NCBI GenBank assembly: GCA_900545035.1
Contig: UQXM01000053.1
Span: forward strand, 1-11,144
Source: an uncultured Fusobacterium sp.
GTDB taxonomy: Bacteria; Fusobacteriota; Fusobacteriia; Fusobacteriales; Fusobacteriaceae
Direction: 5' to 3'
Length of the DNA stretch: 11,144 bases
Below are positions 1 through 6,616 of this stretch, piece after piece (the stretch's first letter is position 1; each line of letters begins with the position of its first letter). Position numbers and translations under genes: made by a program. The notes below the pieces were generated by a model. The model saw nothing but the letters and a program-made list of their open reading frames with translations. It was not told the origin of the DNA and did not search any database.

Positions 1-75
1 ACACAAATTTATCAAAAAACTCTCATAGAAATAGCATATATAATAGGAAGTAATTTGATTAAAAATTATAAATAA
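1..75 (+). CDS. 3' end of a plus-strand gene (partial, product unknown)
   Basis: The first reading frame is open from base 1 to a TAA at 73-75 and gives 24 residues ending IIGSNLIKNYK. The codons (AAA, ATA, GAA, ATT) match the local style. A terminator-like hairpin starts 5 bases after the stop. The gene body lies outside the window, so no function can be assigned. A short AT-rich frame can stay open by chance, so this is only a plausible gene end, convergent with the initiator gene. Confidence 0.35.
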   Translation, partial: TQIYQKTLIEIAYIIGSNLIKNYK

Positions 76-106
76 AAAGAGCTGTTGTATTTATTTTTAC
101 AACAGC
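76..106 (-). terminator. Intrinsic terminator of the replication initiator gene
   Basis: A 9-bp stem GCTGTTGTA (81-89) / TACAACAGC (98-106) encloses an 8-base loop. Read on the minus strand it is followed by TCTTTTTATTT, a good U-tract. It lies 19 bases past the initiator stop codon. On the plus strand the trailing sequence is a poorer U-tract, so it may stop the upstream plus-strand gene only partly. Confidence 0.8.
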
Positions 107-124
107 CCCTCTATAATTTTATAT

Positions 125-2002
125 TTATTTTACTATTATCTCATCTAAAGCTCTTTCAATATATTTTTTTATAGTATAAAGATATAATACTTTAGATTTT
201 TCTTTCATAGTAAGCAGAAAGTTCTCGGAAACTTTTGCCTCTTCTGAACAAAGTTTAAGAGCCTTTTCCTCAACCTTTAATTTTTCGTAATCATCAAGTT
301 TTTCAAATTCAATAAGAACATCTCTTGGGATTCCTACTTCATCTTTTAAATCTTTCATAGCATTTGTAAGAGGTTTAGTTTTTATTCCCTTTCTTGCCTG
401 CTTGATTTTCTTTTTACTTATGATTGTTTTTTCTTTTACTTCATTTCCTCCGAACAGTGTCAGATTCTGTTTAGGAGCTTCAGATTTGTAAATATTTTTC
501 AAAACTCCGTTTATATACTGAACTAATGTTGTTTTTATATTTTTGTTCAGATTTTTGTATATAATTTTCAATACTTCACAGGCAAGTTCTTCTCCGTCCT
601 CATTAAAGATTTTTCTTATTTTTGTATCAGTTCTCTTATCCCATGCTCTTGATACATATATATTTCTTTTAGCTTTATGAATAAGAGAAACAATTTTTTC
701 AGGCAAATCCTCATAAGTTTCCACTTTCTTTGTTCTGCTTAAAGATTTTCTCACAACCTTTGTTTTGCTCTCAGCTTCTTTTGGAGCAGGTTCAGAAATC
801 TCTGCCTCCACAATTTCCGCCTCTTCTATATCAAGATAATCTATATCAGAGTCTGTGTCTATAACAGCCTCTTCATATTCTTTTTTGGCTTTTGAAGCTT
901 TAGTCATTTTATTCTCGACAGCTTTGCTCTTATTTTCAAGGTAGCTTGACACATGACATTCTCCGTCTTTTTCAGGATTAAAGGCATAATTTATATAATA
1001 AGTATTTTCTTTTTTGTCCTCATCATACGAAAATTCTTTGATGTATCCAAGTTCCTGAAGAACTTCATAAGCTTTCAGCACTCTTTTAAGCACCTGCTTT
1101 GCACGGCTCAGAATATAAGTTTTCATTTCTCCGTTTTTGTTTGGTCTCTCTGTTTCCTGCTCCATTTTCAGCGGAATAATTGCTGCTAAAGTACGAAGAT
1201 TTATTCTTCCCTCAAAAGTTTCAAATCTGATTTTGCTGATATATTTATAAATTCTTCCTGCAATAGGGTCTTTTGTCAAAATCTCCATAAGAGCTCTCGA
1301 ATTATATTTTATATATCTTTTGTCTTTTATTTTTTTTCTGATATTTTTATTAAGAATAACTCTGTAATATACTTTTTTTCCTTTTTTCAATTTCTGATAA
1401 GTCAGAAGCTTAAATTCCTCATCTTCAAATTTGTATTTTCCGAATTTCGTGTGATTTGATACAATGAACTGATATTCTGTGCTTTTCAAATTTTTCAATG
1501 CCTGTTCAACTTTTGTGTAATAAGCTCTATTCATTTTATTTCCAAGGAAATTTACTATAAAATCGGAAATTTCAAATTCTATATATTCATCATCTTCATC
1601 AACATCAGCCTCTTTTTTGGCTTCATACATAGAAATAAGATAGTTGTATATCTTTTCTTCAAAAATTGACGGCTGATACACTTTGTCGTTGTTGTCTTTG
1701 GCAACAAGTGTACAGTACATTGTTACTCCCAGATCCTCAAAAGAATACTGAAAGTTTATTCTCTTATTCTGCTTCTGTGGTGTAAAAAAAGGAAAAACTA
1801 TCATTTCAATGGGGATATTTATAATATTTCCCGGCAGATTAAGAAAGTTTCCCGTTTCCTTAATCACAACTTCCCGAACTTCTATGTCAGGAAGACTGCT
1901 CAGCTTCATATCCATTTTCTGAATATCTTCGCTCAGCGATCCTGAAGAAATTATATTAATGCTTTCAAATACATCATTTTTTTCTTTATTTTCTTCACTC
2001 AT
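125..2002 (-). CDS. RepA/RPA-like replication initiator protein, 625 aa
   Basis: Probable origin-binding initiator. Residues about 62-345 read like plasmid initiators of the RepA/RPA (winged-helix) type: an N-terminal FFTPQKQNKRINFQYSFED stretch, then IFEEKIYNYLISMY, a helix-turn-helix-like segment near residues 155-175, and a second basic winged-helix-like unit near 225-345. Residues 372-412 form an acidic Glu/Asp/Ala linker. A helical, Lys-rich C-terminal region (about 425-620) is one I do not recognise. There is no Walker ATPase motif, so this is not DnaA. The ATG at 2002 has AGGGAG 8 bases upstream. The gene is divergent from rpmH across an iteron-bearing gap, and one iteron lies in its own leader, so autoregulation is likely. 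The family is assigned by eye only. Composition matches the neighbours, so recent transfer is not indicated. Confidence 0.75.
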   Translation of the reverse strand: MSEENKEKNDVFESINIISSGSLSEDIQKMDMKLSSLPDIEVREVVIKETGNFLNLPGNIINIPIEMIVFPFFTPQKQNKRINFQYSFEDLGVTMYCTLVAKDNNDKVYQPSIFEEKIYNYLISMYEAKKEADVDEDDEYIEFEISDFIVNFLGNKMNRAYYTKVEQALKNLKSTEYQFIVSNHTKFGKYKFEDEEFKLLTYQKLKKGKKVYYRVILNKNIRKKIKDKRYIKYNSRALMEILTKDPIAGRIYKYISKIRFETFEGRINLRTLAAIIPLKMEQETERPNKNGEMKTYILSRAKQVLKRVLKAYEVLQELGYIKEFSYDEDKKENTYYINYAFNPEKDGECHVSSYLENKSKAVENKMTKASKAKKEYEEAVIDTDSDIDYLDIEEAEIVEAEISEPAPKEAESKTKVVRKSLSRTKKVETYEDLPEKIVSLIHKAKRNIYVSRAWDKRTDTKIRKIFNEDGEELACEVLKIIYKNLNKNIKTTLVQYINGVLKNIYKSEAPKQNLTLFGGNEVKEKTIISKKKIKQARKGIKTKPLTNAMKDLKDEVGIPRDVLIEFEKLDDYEKLKVEEKALKLCSEEAKVSENFLLTMKEKSKVLYLYTIKKYIERALDEIIVK

Positions 2003-2028
2003 AGCATTCTCCCTTTAAAATTTCTATA

Positions 2029-2048
2029 TGTATATACTCAATAATAAT
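2029..2048 (+). repeat. Iteron 1 (in the initiator gene leader)
   Basis: TGTATATACTCAATAATAAT, one base from the exact 20-mer found at 8906-8925. It overlaps the predicted 5' leader of the initiator mRNA and is a candidate autoregulatory site. Confidence 0.75.
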
Positions 2049-2052
2049 CTTG

Positions 2053-2088
2053 GAAATATATTATAATGTGAAATCCAATTAAATACAA
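2053..2088 (-). promoter_or_regulatory. Promoter of the replication initiator gene
   Basis: On the minus strand TTGTAT (2083-2088) and TATAAT (2060-2065) are separated by 17 bases. The predicted start is near 2053, giving a leader of about 50 nt. The iteron at 2029-2048 falls within the first 25 transcribed bases, well placed for repression by a bound initiator. Confidence 0.7.
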
Positions 2089-2126
2089 GTTATTTTTATT
2101 TTTTATAATATTATCTATTTTTTATC

Positions 2127-2146
2127 TGTATATGGTCAATAATAAT
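2127..2146 (+). repeat. Iteron 2
   Basis: TGTATATGGTCAATAATAAT, one mismatch to the consensus. It starts 98 bases after iteron 1 and lies upstream of the initiator promoter -35 box. Confidence 0.75.
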
Positions 2147-2179
2147 TTAATGTATCTGTTAATTTTTTTATATTTAAAT

Positions 2180-2194
2180 CCTTATTTTTCAAGG
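2180..2194 (+). repeat. Second origin repeat family, copy 1
   Basis: CCTTATTTTTCAAGG, identical to 2257-2271 and nearly identical to 2455-2470 (one extra T). The ends CCTT and AAGG are complementary, so it is a short interrupted palindrome. Further copies of the TTTTCAA core start at 2350, 2389, 2566 and 2666. Confidence 0.6.
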
Positions 2195-2256
2195 TTAAAT
2201 CTCTGTAAATTTTAGATTTTTTCATTGTATATTTATATTTTTCTTTTCTCGCAATA

Positions 2257-2271
2257 CCTTATTTTTCAAGG
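2257..2271 (+). repeat. Second origin repeat family, copy 2
   Basis: CCTTATTTTTCAAGG, exact copy of 2180-2194, lying between iteron 2 and the degenerate iteron. Confidence 0.6.
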
Positions 2272-2291
2272 AAAATAAAATTTTATTTTTA

Positions 2292-2311
2292 TGCTTACTG
2301 TCAATAATAAA
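2292..2311 (+). repeat. Degenerate iteron copy
   Basis: TGCTTACTGTCAATAATAAA matches iteron 2 at 15 of 20 positions, with the GTCAATAATAA half intact. It is probably a decayed or low-affinity site. Confidence 0.45.
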
Positions 2312-2418
2312 TATCTGAATATGAAAAACTCTTGAAAATTCAGAGATATTTTTCAACCAAAAAACTTTTTCTAAATTTTTTTCTTTTATTTTCAACGAAA
2401 AAATAAAATCCTTATATA

Positions 2419-2438
2419 TGTATATGCTCATTAATAAT
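2419..2438 (+). repeat. Iteron 3
   Basis: TGTATATGCTCATTAATAAT, one mismatch to the 8906-8925 copy. It begins the first of three units with exact 104-bp spacing. Confidence 0.75.
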
Positions 2439-2454
2439 AATGATACTCTATAAA

Positions 2455-2470
2455 CCTTTTATTTTCAAGG
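2455..2470 (+). repeat. Second origin repeat family, copy 3
   Basis: CCTTTTATTTTCAAGG, the same motif with one inserted T. Its TTTTCAA core starts 43 bases after the start of iteron 3, the same offset as from iteron 4 to the core at 2566. Confidence 0.55.
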
Positions 2471-2522
2471 GAGATTTTTTTTCTTATCGGATATTCTTCA
2501 AAAGAATCAACAGTTTTAAATG

Positions 2523-2542
2523 TGTATATACTCAATAATATT
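2523..2542 (+). repeat. Iteron 4
   Basis: TGTATATACTCAATAATATT, exactly 104 bases after iteron 3. It is preceded by the TCAACAGTTTT motif at 2507-2517. Confidence 0.8.
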
Positions 2543-2626
2543 TTTTAAAAAAAATAAATTCAGAATTTTCAACAGATATCTTCCGGAGCAAAAAAAATAT
2601 TCCTGTAAAATCAACAGTTTTTATTA

Positions 2627-2646
2627 TGTATATGCTCAATAATATT
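2627..2646 (+). repeat. Iteron 5
   Basis: TGTATATGCTCAATAATATT, exactly 104 bases after iteron 4. It is preceded by TCAACAGTTTT at 2611-2621, the same offset as in the previous unit. Confidence 0.8.
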
Positions 2647-2806
2647 TTTTTTTTAAAAGTTTTATTTTTCAATATATTTCTTAAAAAAATTCTCTGACTT
2701 GCTCTGCACATTAAACAATATACAAAATAACATAATACAACTGCAGAAAATCTTGTTGTTGTTTTTTATTTTTTTGATATTTTTTTAAGAATATCATAAT
2801 ATATAC

Positions 2807-2842
2807 TTGACAAAATTCGAATAATCTTCTAAAATATTTATC
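2807..2842 (+). promoter_or_regulatory. Promoter of rpmH and probably of the downstream cluster
   Basis: Consensus TTGACA (2807-2812), a 17-base spacer and TAAAAT (2830-2835) predict a start near 2842. This is one of the best sigma70-type promoters in the window. It lies at the rpmH end of the origin region. Confidence 0.85.
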
Positions 2843-2878
2843 TGTAATGTAGAATATTTTAGGAGGTGAAATTTAAGA

Positions 2879-3022
2879 ATGGCAAAAGCAATAGGAACAT
2901 ACCAACCAAATACTAGAAAATATAAAAAAGACCACGGTTTCAGAGCTAGAATGAAAACTAAAGGTGGAAGACAAGTATTAAAAAGAAGAAGAGCAAGAGG
3001 AAGAAAAAAATTATCAGCATAA
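2879..3022 (+). CDS. rpmH: Ribosomal protein L34
   Basis: A 47-residue, very basic protein. The segment KDHGFRARMKTKGGRQVLKR, followed by an Arg/Lys-rich tail ending KKLSA, is the L34 signature of the large ribosomal subunit. The ATG is preceded by AGGAGGTGA (2861-2869), a full complement of the 16S rRNA 3' end. The N-terminus MAKAIGTYQPN is a few residues longer than and unlike the usual MKRTFQPN, while the rest is standard. It has its own promoter and terminator and heads the rnpA-yidD-yidC-jag-mnmE cluster. L34 is typically next to rnpA and near the chromosomal origin, which supports placing the origin in the gap upstream. Confidence 0.97.
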   Translation: MAKAIGTYQPNTRKYKKDHGFRARMKTKGGRQVLKRRRARGRKKLSA

Positions 3023-3052
3023 AACCCGGTGTTATAACTCACCGGGTTTTTT
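3021..3052 (+). terminator. Terminator/attenuator between rpmH and rnpA
   Basis: An 11-bp stem AAAACCCGGTG (3021-3031) / CACCGGGTTTT (3040-3050) with an 8-base loop runs into T residues. The stem overlaps the last bases of the rpmH stop codon. No clear promoter is visible before rnpA, so partial read-through probably feeds the downstream genes at a lower level than rpmH. Confidence 0.9.
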
Positions 3053-3082
3053 GAAAAATATGAGGATCATAAGAGGACAGTA

Positions 3083-3421
3083 ATGGAAAAATTAGTGAAG
3101 AACGAACAATTTCAAAAAGTATATAATTTTGGAAAAAAATCATACGGTTACTACTCTCTTATTTTTTTTGCAAAGAATAATTTGGAATATAACAGATGCG
3201 GATTTGTGGCAAGTAAAAAAATAGGAAACGCTGTTTGCAGAAACAGAATCAAAAGACTTATGAGAGAATGTTACAGATGTAACGAGGAAAATATTAAAAT
3301 AGGATACGATCTTATTTTTGTGGGTAAGAAAAATGCAGGAGAAAAATTTAAAGAATTAAAATATCAGGAGATTGAAAATGATATTAGAAAGGTTCTTAAA
3401 AAGTCAGGTCTTATGCGTTAA
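3083..3421 (+). CDS. rnpA: Ribonuclease P protein component
   Basis: A 112-aa basic protein subunit of RNase P, which helps the catalytic RNA trim 5' leaders of pre-tRNAs. The family signature is present: KKIGNAV followed by RNRIKRLMRE, with the RNR-type motif at residues 53-58. Length is normal for the family. The ATG at 3083 has AGAGGA about 6 bases upstream. It lies 60 bases after rpmH, past the rpmH terminator, and its 3' end overlaps yidD by 44 bases. The rpmH-rnpA-yidD-yidC order is the standard bacterial arrangement. Confidence 0.95.
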   Translation: MEKLVKNEQFQKVYNFGKKSYGYYSLIFFAKNNLEYNRCGFVASKKIGNAVCRNRIKRLMRECYRCNEENIKIGYDLIFVGKKNAGEKFKELKYQEIENDIRKVLKKSGLMR

Positions 3422-3686
3422 ATACATAATAAAATGTATTGAATTTGTTTTGAAAAAAATTATTTTGTTATTAATAAAATTTTATCAGGTCTGTATATCC
3501 CCTTTTTTAGGAAAGAACTGTCGATTTTATCCTACTTGTTCAGCATATACCTATGAAGCTGTGGAAATTCATGGTATAATAAAGGGTGTTTATCTGGGCG
3601 TGAAAAGAATAATAAAATGCCACCCATATAACAAAGGAGGGTATGATCCTGTACCCCCGAAAAAACCTAAACAAAAAAATAACTAA
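3378..3686 (+). CDS. yidD: Membrane protein insertion efficiency factor YidD
   Basis: Small membrane-associated protein that assists YidC/Sec-dependent insertion. The core is intact: KFYQVCISPFLGKNCRFYPT, then CSAYTYEAVEIHG, then CHPYNKGGYDPVP (residues 81-93 here). I place the start at ATG 3378 because AGGAG (3366-3370) precedes it by 7 bases. This gives 102 aa and a 44-base overlap with rnpA. The family is usually about 70-85 aa, so an internal TTG at 3450 (78 aa) is an alternative, but it has no ribosome binding site. The resulting N-terminal extension of about 25 residues is amphipathic. Overlap with rnpA and a 20-base gap to yidC suggest translational coupling. Confidence 0.92.
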   Translation: MILERFLKSQVLCVKYIIKCIEFVLKKIILLLIKFYQVCISPFLGKNCRFYPTCSAYTYEAVEIHGIIKGVYLGVKRIIKCHPYNKGGYDPVPPKKPKQKNN

Positions 3687-3706
3687 AGAGGAGAGAAAAG
3701 AAGAGA

Positions 3707-4312
3707 ATGAGTTTTTTATACGATATTTTTGAAAAAGTATTAATGGCTATTTATGGAATGACAGGAAATTTTGGATTATCAATTATTATTCTTACTATAT
3801 TGATTAAGATAGTTCTGCTTCCTTTAACACTGAAACAGGATAAATCTATGAAGGAAATGAAAAATCTTCAGCCTAAGATAGATGCTTTAAGAGAAAAATA
3901 CGGAAACGACAAACAATTATTAAACCAGAAAACAATGGAACTTTACAAAGAACATAATGTAAATCCTGCAGGAGGATGTCTGCCTCTTTTGGTACAGCTT
4001 CCAATATTATGGGCACTTTTTGGCGTGCTTAGAAAAGAAGGAGTTGTTCCTGACGAAACATTCTTATGGTTATCCCTTGGAACACCGGATCCATACTTTG
4101 TATTCCCTGTGCTTAACGGAGCAGTAGCATTTATTCAGCAGAAACTTATGGGTACAAACAACAACCCTCAAATGAAAAATATGATGTATATGTTCCCAAT
4201 TATGATGATATTTATTTCTTACAAAATGCCGGGAGGATTACAGCTTTACTGGCTGACATCATCACTTGCAGGAGTTATCCAGCAGTATTTTGTAATGAAC
4301 AGAGGAGAGTAG
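3707..4312 (+). CDS. yidC: Membrane protein insertase YidC (short form)
   Basis: Insertase of the YidC/Oxa1/Alb3 family, placing proteins into the inner membrane. At 201 aa it consists of the conserved core only: a first hydrophobic segment (about 21-42) ending LLPLTLKQDKSM, a cytoplasmic helical hairpin (about 44-86), GGCLPLLVQLPILWALF (89-105), and three more membrane segments to about 195. It lacks a periplasmic P1 domain and a cleavable lipoprotein signal. The usual hydrophilic-groove Arg is replaced by Lys34 (ILTILIKIVLLPL). GAGGAG precedes the ATG by about 14 bases, and AAGAAGAG lies closer. The stop is 6 bases before jag, so the two are almost certainly cotranscribed. Confidence 0.95.
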   Translation: MSFLYDIFEKVLMAIYGMTGNFGLSIIILTILIKIVLLPLTLKQDKSMKEMKNLQPKIDALREKYGNDKQLLNQKTMELYKEHNVNPAGGCLPLLVQLPILWALFGVLRKEGVVPDETFLWLSLGTPDPYFVFPVLNGAVAFIQQKLMGTNNNPQMKNMMYMFPIMMIFISYKMPGGLQLYWLTSSLAGVIQQYFVMNRGE

Positions 4313-4318
4313 ATTTTT

Positions 4319-5197
4319 ATGACAACAGATATCATAGAAGTAAAAGCTATGTCAGCTGACGAAGCCAAAAAAAGAGCGGTAAGAGTTCTTGGTATTGAAG
4401 CTGAACAGATATTAAAAGTAACAGAAAAAGTAAAAAGCAGATCATTCTTTGGATTTTTTGCAAAAGAAGGTCTGTATGAAGTGGAATACACAGAAGAAAA
4501 GAAAGAGGCTGTAACAGAAAAGCCTAAATATATTGCAAGAGATTTGAGAAAAGAAAGAGCTGAAAAAGCTGCTGCAGAAAGAGAGAAAAAAACTGTCAAA
4601 GAAGTAAAAGAGGCAAAAGAAACAAAACAGGAGAAATCTTTTGAAAAAGCCGAAAAGCCTTTTGTTCATAAAGAAAAACCTGTATCAAAAGAAATGCCTA
4701 AAAAAGAACTTGTAAAGAAAGAATTGGTAAGGGACAAAAAAGATATTCCCGCCGACCCTGAAAAAGTAACAGAGATAATAGACAAAACAAAAGAGCTTCT
4801 TAACAATATGGGTCTTAATCTGGATGCAGAATTTGTAAGAATGGACGGAAAAAATTATATTATCAATCTTTCTGGTGAAGATAAAGGAATAATCATAGGT
4901 AAAAAAGGAAAAACACTTAACAGCTTTGAATATCTTTTAAACTCACTTATAAAAGATGCAAGAGTTGATATAGATGTGGAAGGATTTAAAGAAAAGAGAA
5001 CTGACACACTTGTTGAGCTTGCAAACAAAATGGCTATGAAAGCTATCAAAACAAAGAGAGTGGTAAGACTTAATCCTATGCCTCCGAGAGAGAGAAAAAT
5101 AATTCACGAGATTATCAATCAATACCCTGAACTTGATACTTTCAGTGAGGGAAGAGATCCAAAAAGATATATTGTCATCAAAAGAAAGATGAGATAG
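4319..5197 (+). CDS. jag: RNA-binding protein KhpB/Jag (Jag-N, KH, R3H)
   Basis: A 292-aa RNA-binding protein linked in other bacteria to cell-envelope and division control with KhpA. Residues about 5-58 form a Jag-N domain (AMSADEAKKRAVRVLG, then FFGFFAKEGLYEVEY). A long, highly charged Lys/Glu linker (about 58-145) follows. A KH domain with the GKKG loop is near residues 194-197, and a C-terminal R3H domain with the RKIIH (R-x3-H) signature ends DPKRYIVIKRK. The ATG at 4319 uses AGAGGAGAG (4301-4309), which lies in the end of yidC. The yidC-jag pairing is a common conserved neighbourhood. The linker is low-complexity, so opposite-strand ORFs here are composition artefacts. Confidence 0.95.
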   Translation: MTTDIIEVKAMSADEAKKRAVRVLGIEAEQILKVTEKVKSRSFFGFFAKEGLYEVEYTEEKKEAVTEKPKYIARDLRKERAEKAAAEREKKTVKEVKEAKETKQEKSFEKAEKPFVHKEKPVSKEMPKKELVKKELVRDKKDIPADPEKVTEIIDKTKELLNNMGLNLDAEFVRMDGKNYIINLSGEDKGIIIGKKGKTLNSFEYLLNSLIKDARVDIDVEGFKEKRTDTLVELANKMAMKAIKTKRVVRLNPMPPRERKIIHEIINQYPELDTFSEGRDPKRYIVIKRKMR

Positions 5198-5240
5198 TTA
5201 TATAAACAATAATAAAATTTGAAAACGAGGTGATGTATGA

Positions 5241-6608
5241 ATGTTTGATACAATCGCCGCCATATCAACTCCTAGAGGAGAGGGAGGAATAGGTATAGTA
5301 AGACTTTCCGGAAAAGAGAGCCTGTCTATACTGTGTGAAATATTTAAACCAAAATCTAGAAGAAATGTGTCTGAACTTAAAAGCTATACAATAACTTACG
5401 GTCATATTTACGACGGAGAAAAAATTGTGGACGAAGTTTTGGTGTCTGTTATGAAAGGACCTCATACATATACAAGAGAGGACATAGTTGAGATTAATTG
5501 TCATGGTGGATATATTATTACAGAAAAAGTGTTGGAACTGGTGCTGAAAAAAGGTGCTAAACTGGCAGAGCCGGGAGAATTTACAAGGAGAGCTTTCCTA
5601 AACGGAAGACTTGACTTAACTCAGGCTGAATCAGTTATAGATATAATACACGGAAAAACAGAAAAAAGCATAACTCTTTCTCTTAATCAGCTGAGAGGAG
5701 ATTTAAAAGAACAGATAACTGTTTTGAAAAAACTGCTTCTTGATGTTGCAGCCCATGTAAATGTAGTTCTTGACTATCCGGAGGAGGGAATAGATGAGCC
5801 TCTTCCTGCAAATTTAAGAGGAAATCTTGAAACTGTTATAGCTGAAACTTCCAAGCTTATTGCTTCTTACGATAAAGGAAAGATGATAAAAGAGGGAGTT
5901 AAAACAGCCATAGTGGGAAAACCGAATGTAGGTAAATCAAGCCTGTTAAACTCTGTACTTAGAGAGGAAAGAGCAATCGTTACAAGAATTGCGGGAACAA
6001 CAAGAGATACAATAGAGGAGATAGTAAATATAAAAGGTATCCCTCTGGTAATGATAGATACAGCAGGAATAAGAGAAACTGATGATGAAGTAGAAAATAT
6101 AGGTGTACAGAAGTCAAAATCACTTATAAAAAATGCAGACCTTGTGCTTTTTGTTCTTGATGCTTCAAGAGAACTTGCCCCTGAAGATATTGAGATTTAT
6201 AATACAATAGAGAGCGATAAAGTAATCGGTATTCTTAACAAAATAGATATTGAGAGAAAAATTAATATCGAACAGTTTACAAAGGTTAAGAAATGGATAG
6301 AAATATCTGCTCTTGAAAAAATCGGAATAGAAGACCTTGAAGACGAGATTTATGAATATGTGGTATCGGGACAGGTGGAGGACAGCTCTGAAAAACTTGT
6401 TATCACAAATGTAAGACATAAATCAGCACTTGAAAAAACTAAAAAATCAGTTGAAAATATATTGGAAACAATAGATATGGGATATCCTATGGATTTGATT
6501 GCCGTAGACCTTAACGAAGCTCTGGATTCGCTTTCTGAGGTTACAGGGGAGATATCAAACGAAGATTTGTTAGACCATATTTTCAGTAATTTCTGCGTTG
6601 GTAAATAA
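5241..6608 (+). CDS. mnmE: tRNA uridine-5-carboxymethylaminomethyl(34) synthesis GTPase MnmE
   Basis: GTPase that with MnmG modifies U34 of certain tRNAs to cmnm5/nm5-type derivatives. The 455 aa are normal length. The N-terminal folate-binding domain begins DTIAAISTPRGEGGIGIVRL. The inserted G domain carries GKPNVGKSS (about 226-234), DTAG (about 272-275) and NKID (about 333-336). The protein ends in the catalytic CVGK motif with Cys452. ATG 5241 is chosen because GAGGTGAT (5227-5234) precedes it; an earlier ATG at 5233 is out of frame. It lies 43 bases after jag with no terminator between them, so it is probably the last gene of the rpmH/rnpA transcript. Confidence 0.97.
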   Translation: MFDTIAAISTPRGEGGIGIVRLSGKESLSILCEIFKPKSRRNVSELKSYTITYGHIYDGEKIVDEVLVSVMKGPHTYTREDIVEINCHGGYIITEKVLELVLKKGAKLAEPGEFTRRAFLNGRLDLTQAESVIDIIHGKTEKSITLSLNQLRGDLKEQITVLKKLLLDVAAHVNVVLDYPEEGIDEPLPANLRGNLETVIAETSKLIASYDKGKMIKEGVKTAIVGKPNVGKSSLLNSVLREERAIVTRIAGTTRDTIEEIVNIKGIPLVMIDTAGIRETDDEVENIGVQKSKSLIKNADLVLFVLDASRELAPEDIEIYNTIESDKVIGILNKIDIERKINIEQFTKVKKWIEISALEKIGIEDLEDEIYEYVVSGQVEDSSEKLVITNVRHKSALEKTKKSVENILETIDMGYPMDLIAVDLNEALDSLSEVTGEISNEDLLDHIFSNFCVGK

Positions 6609-6616
6609 GGAAAAAT

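Larger units (their letters stand above)
2029..2738 (+). other. Putative iteron-type replication origin
   Basis: This 0.7-kb stretch, part of an 876-bp gap between the divergent initiator gene and rpmH, has no convincing gene. It carries five clear and one degenerate copies of a 20-bp repeat, all in the same orientation, plus at least seven TTTTCAA cores of a second family. Long A/T runs (2541-2560, 2644-2660, 2759-2787) could serve as an unwinding region. Genes diverge from it on both sides, as expected near a bidirectional origin. I found no TTATCCACA-type DnaA box in 2003-2878. Iterons beside a RepA-like gene define many plasmid origins; applying this to a chromosome beside rpmH is my inference. 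Confidence 0.6.

Noticed and set aside
2222..2431. 69-codon minus-strand ORF inside the origin region
   Set aside because: It starts within iteron 3, lacks a suitably placed ribosome binding site, and its Lys/Ile/Phe-rich composition follows from AT-rich DNA. The repeats explain the sequence better.
2029..2646. CRISPR array
   Set aside because: The repeats are 20 bp, imperfect, unevenly spaced at 98-165 bases, and there are no cas genes. The iteron reading fits better.
2794..3042. 82-codon minus-strand ORF with hydrophobic residues
   Set aside because: It is antisense to rpmH, whose L34 signature, promoter and ribosome site are clear. The hydrophobicity is the complement of Lys/Arg codons.
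4246..4669. Two minus-strand ORFs rich in Phe, Ser and Leu over yidC/jag
   Set aside because: They are antisense to the Lys/Glu-rich linker of jag, which produces Phe/Leu/Ser runs when read in reverse.
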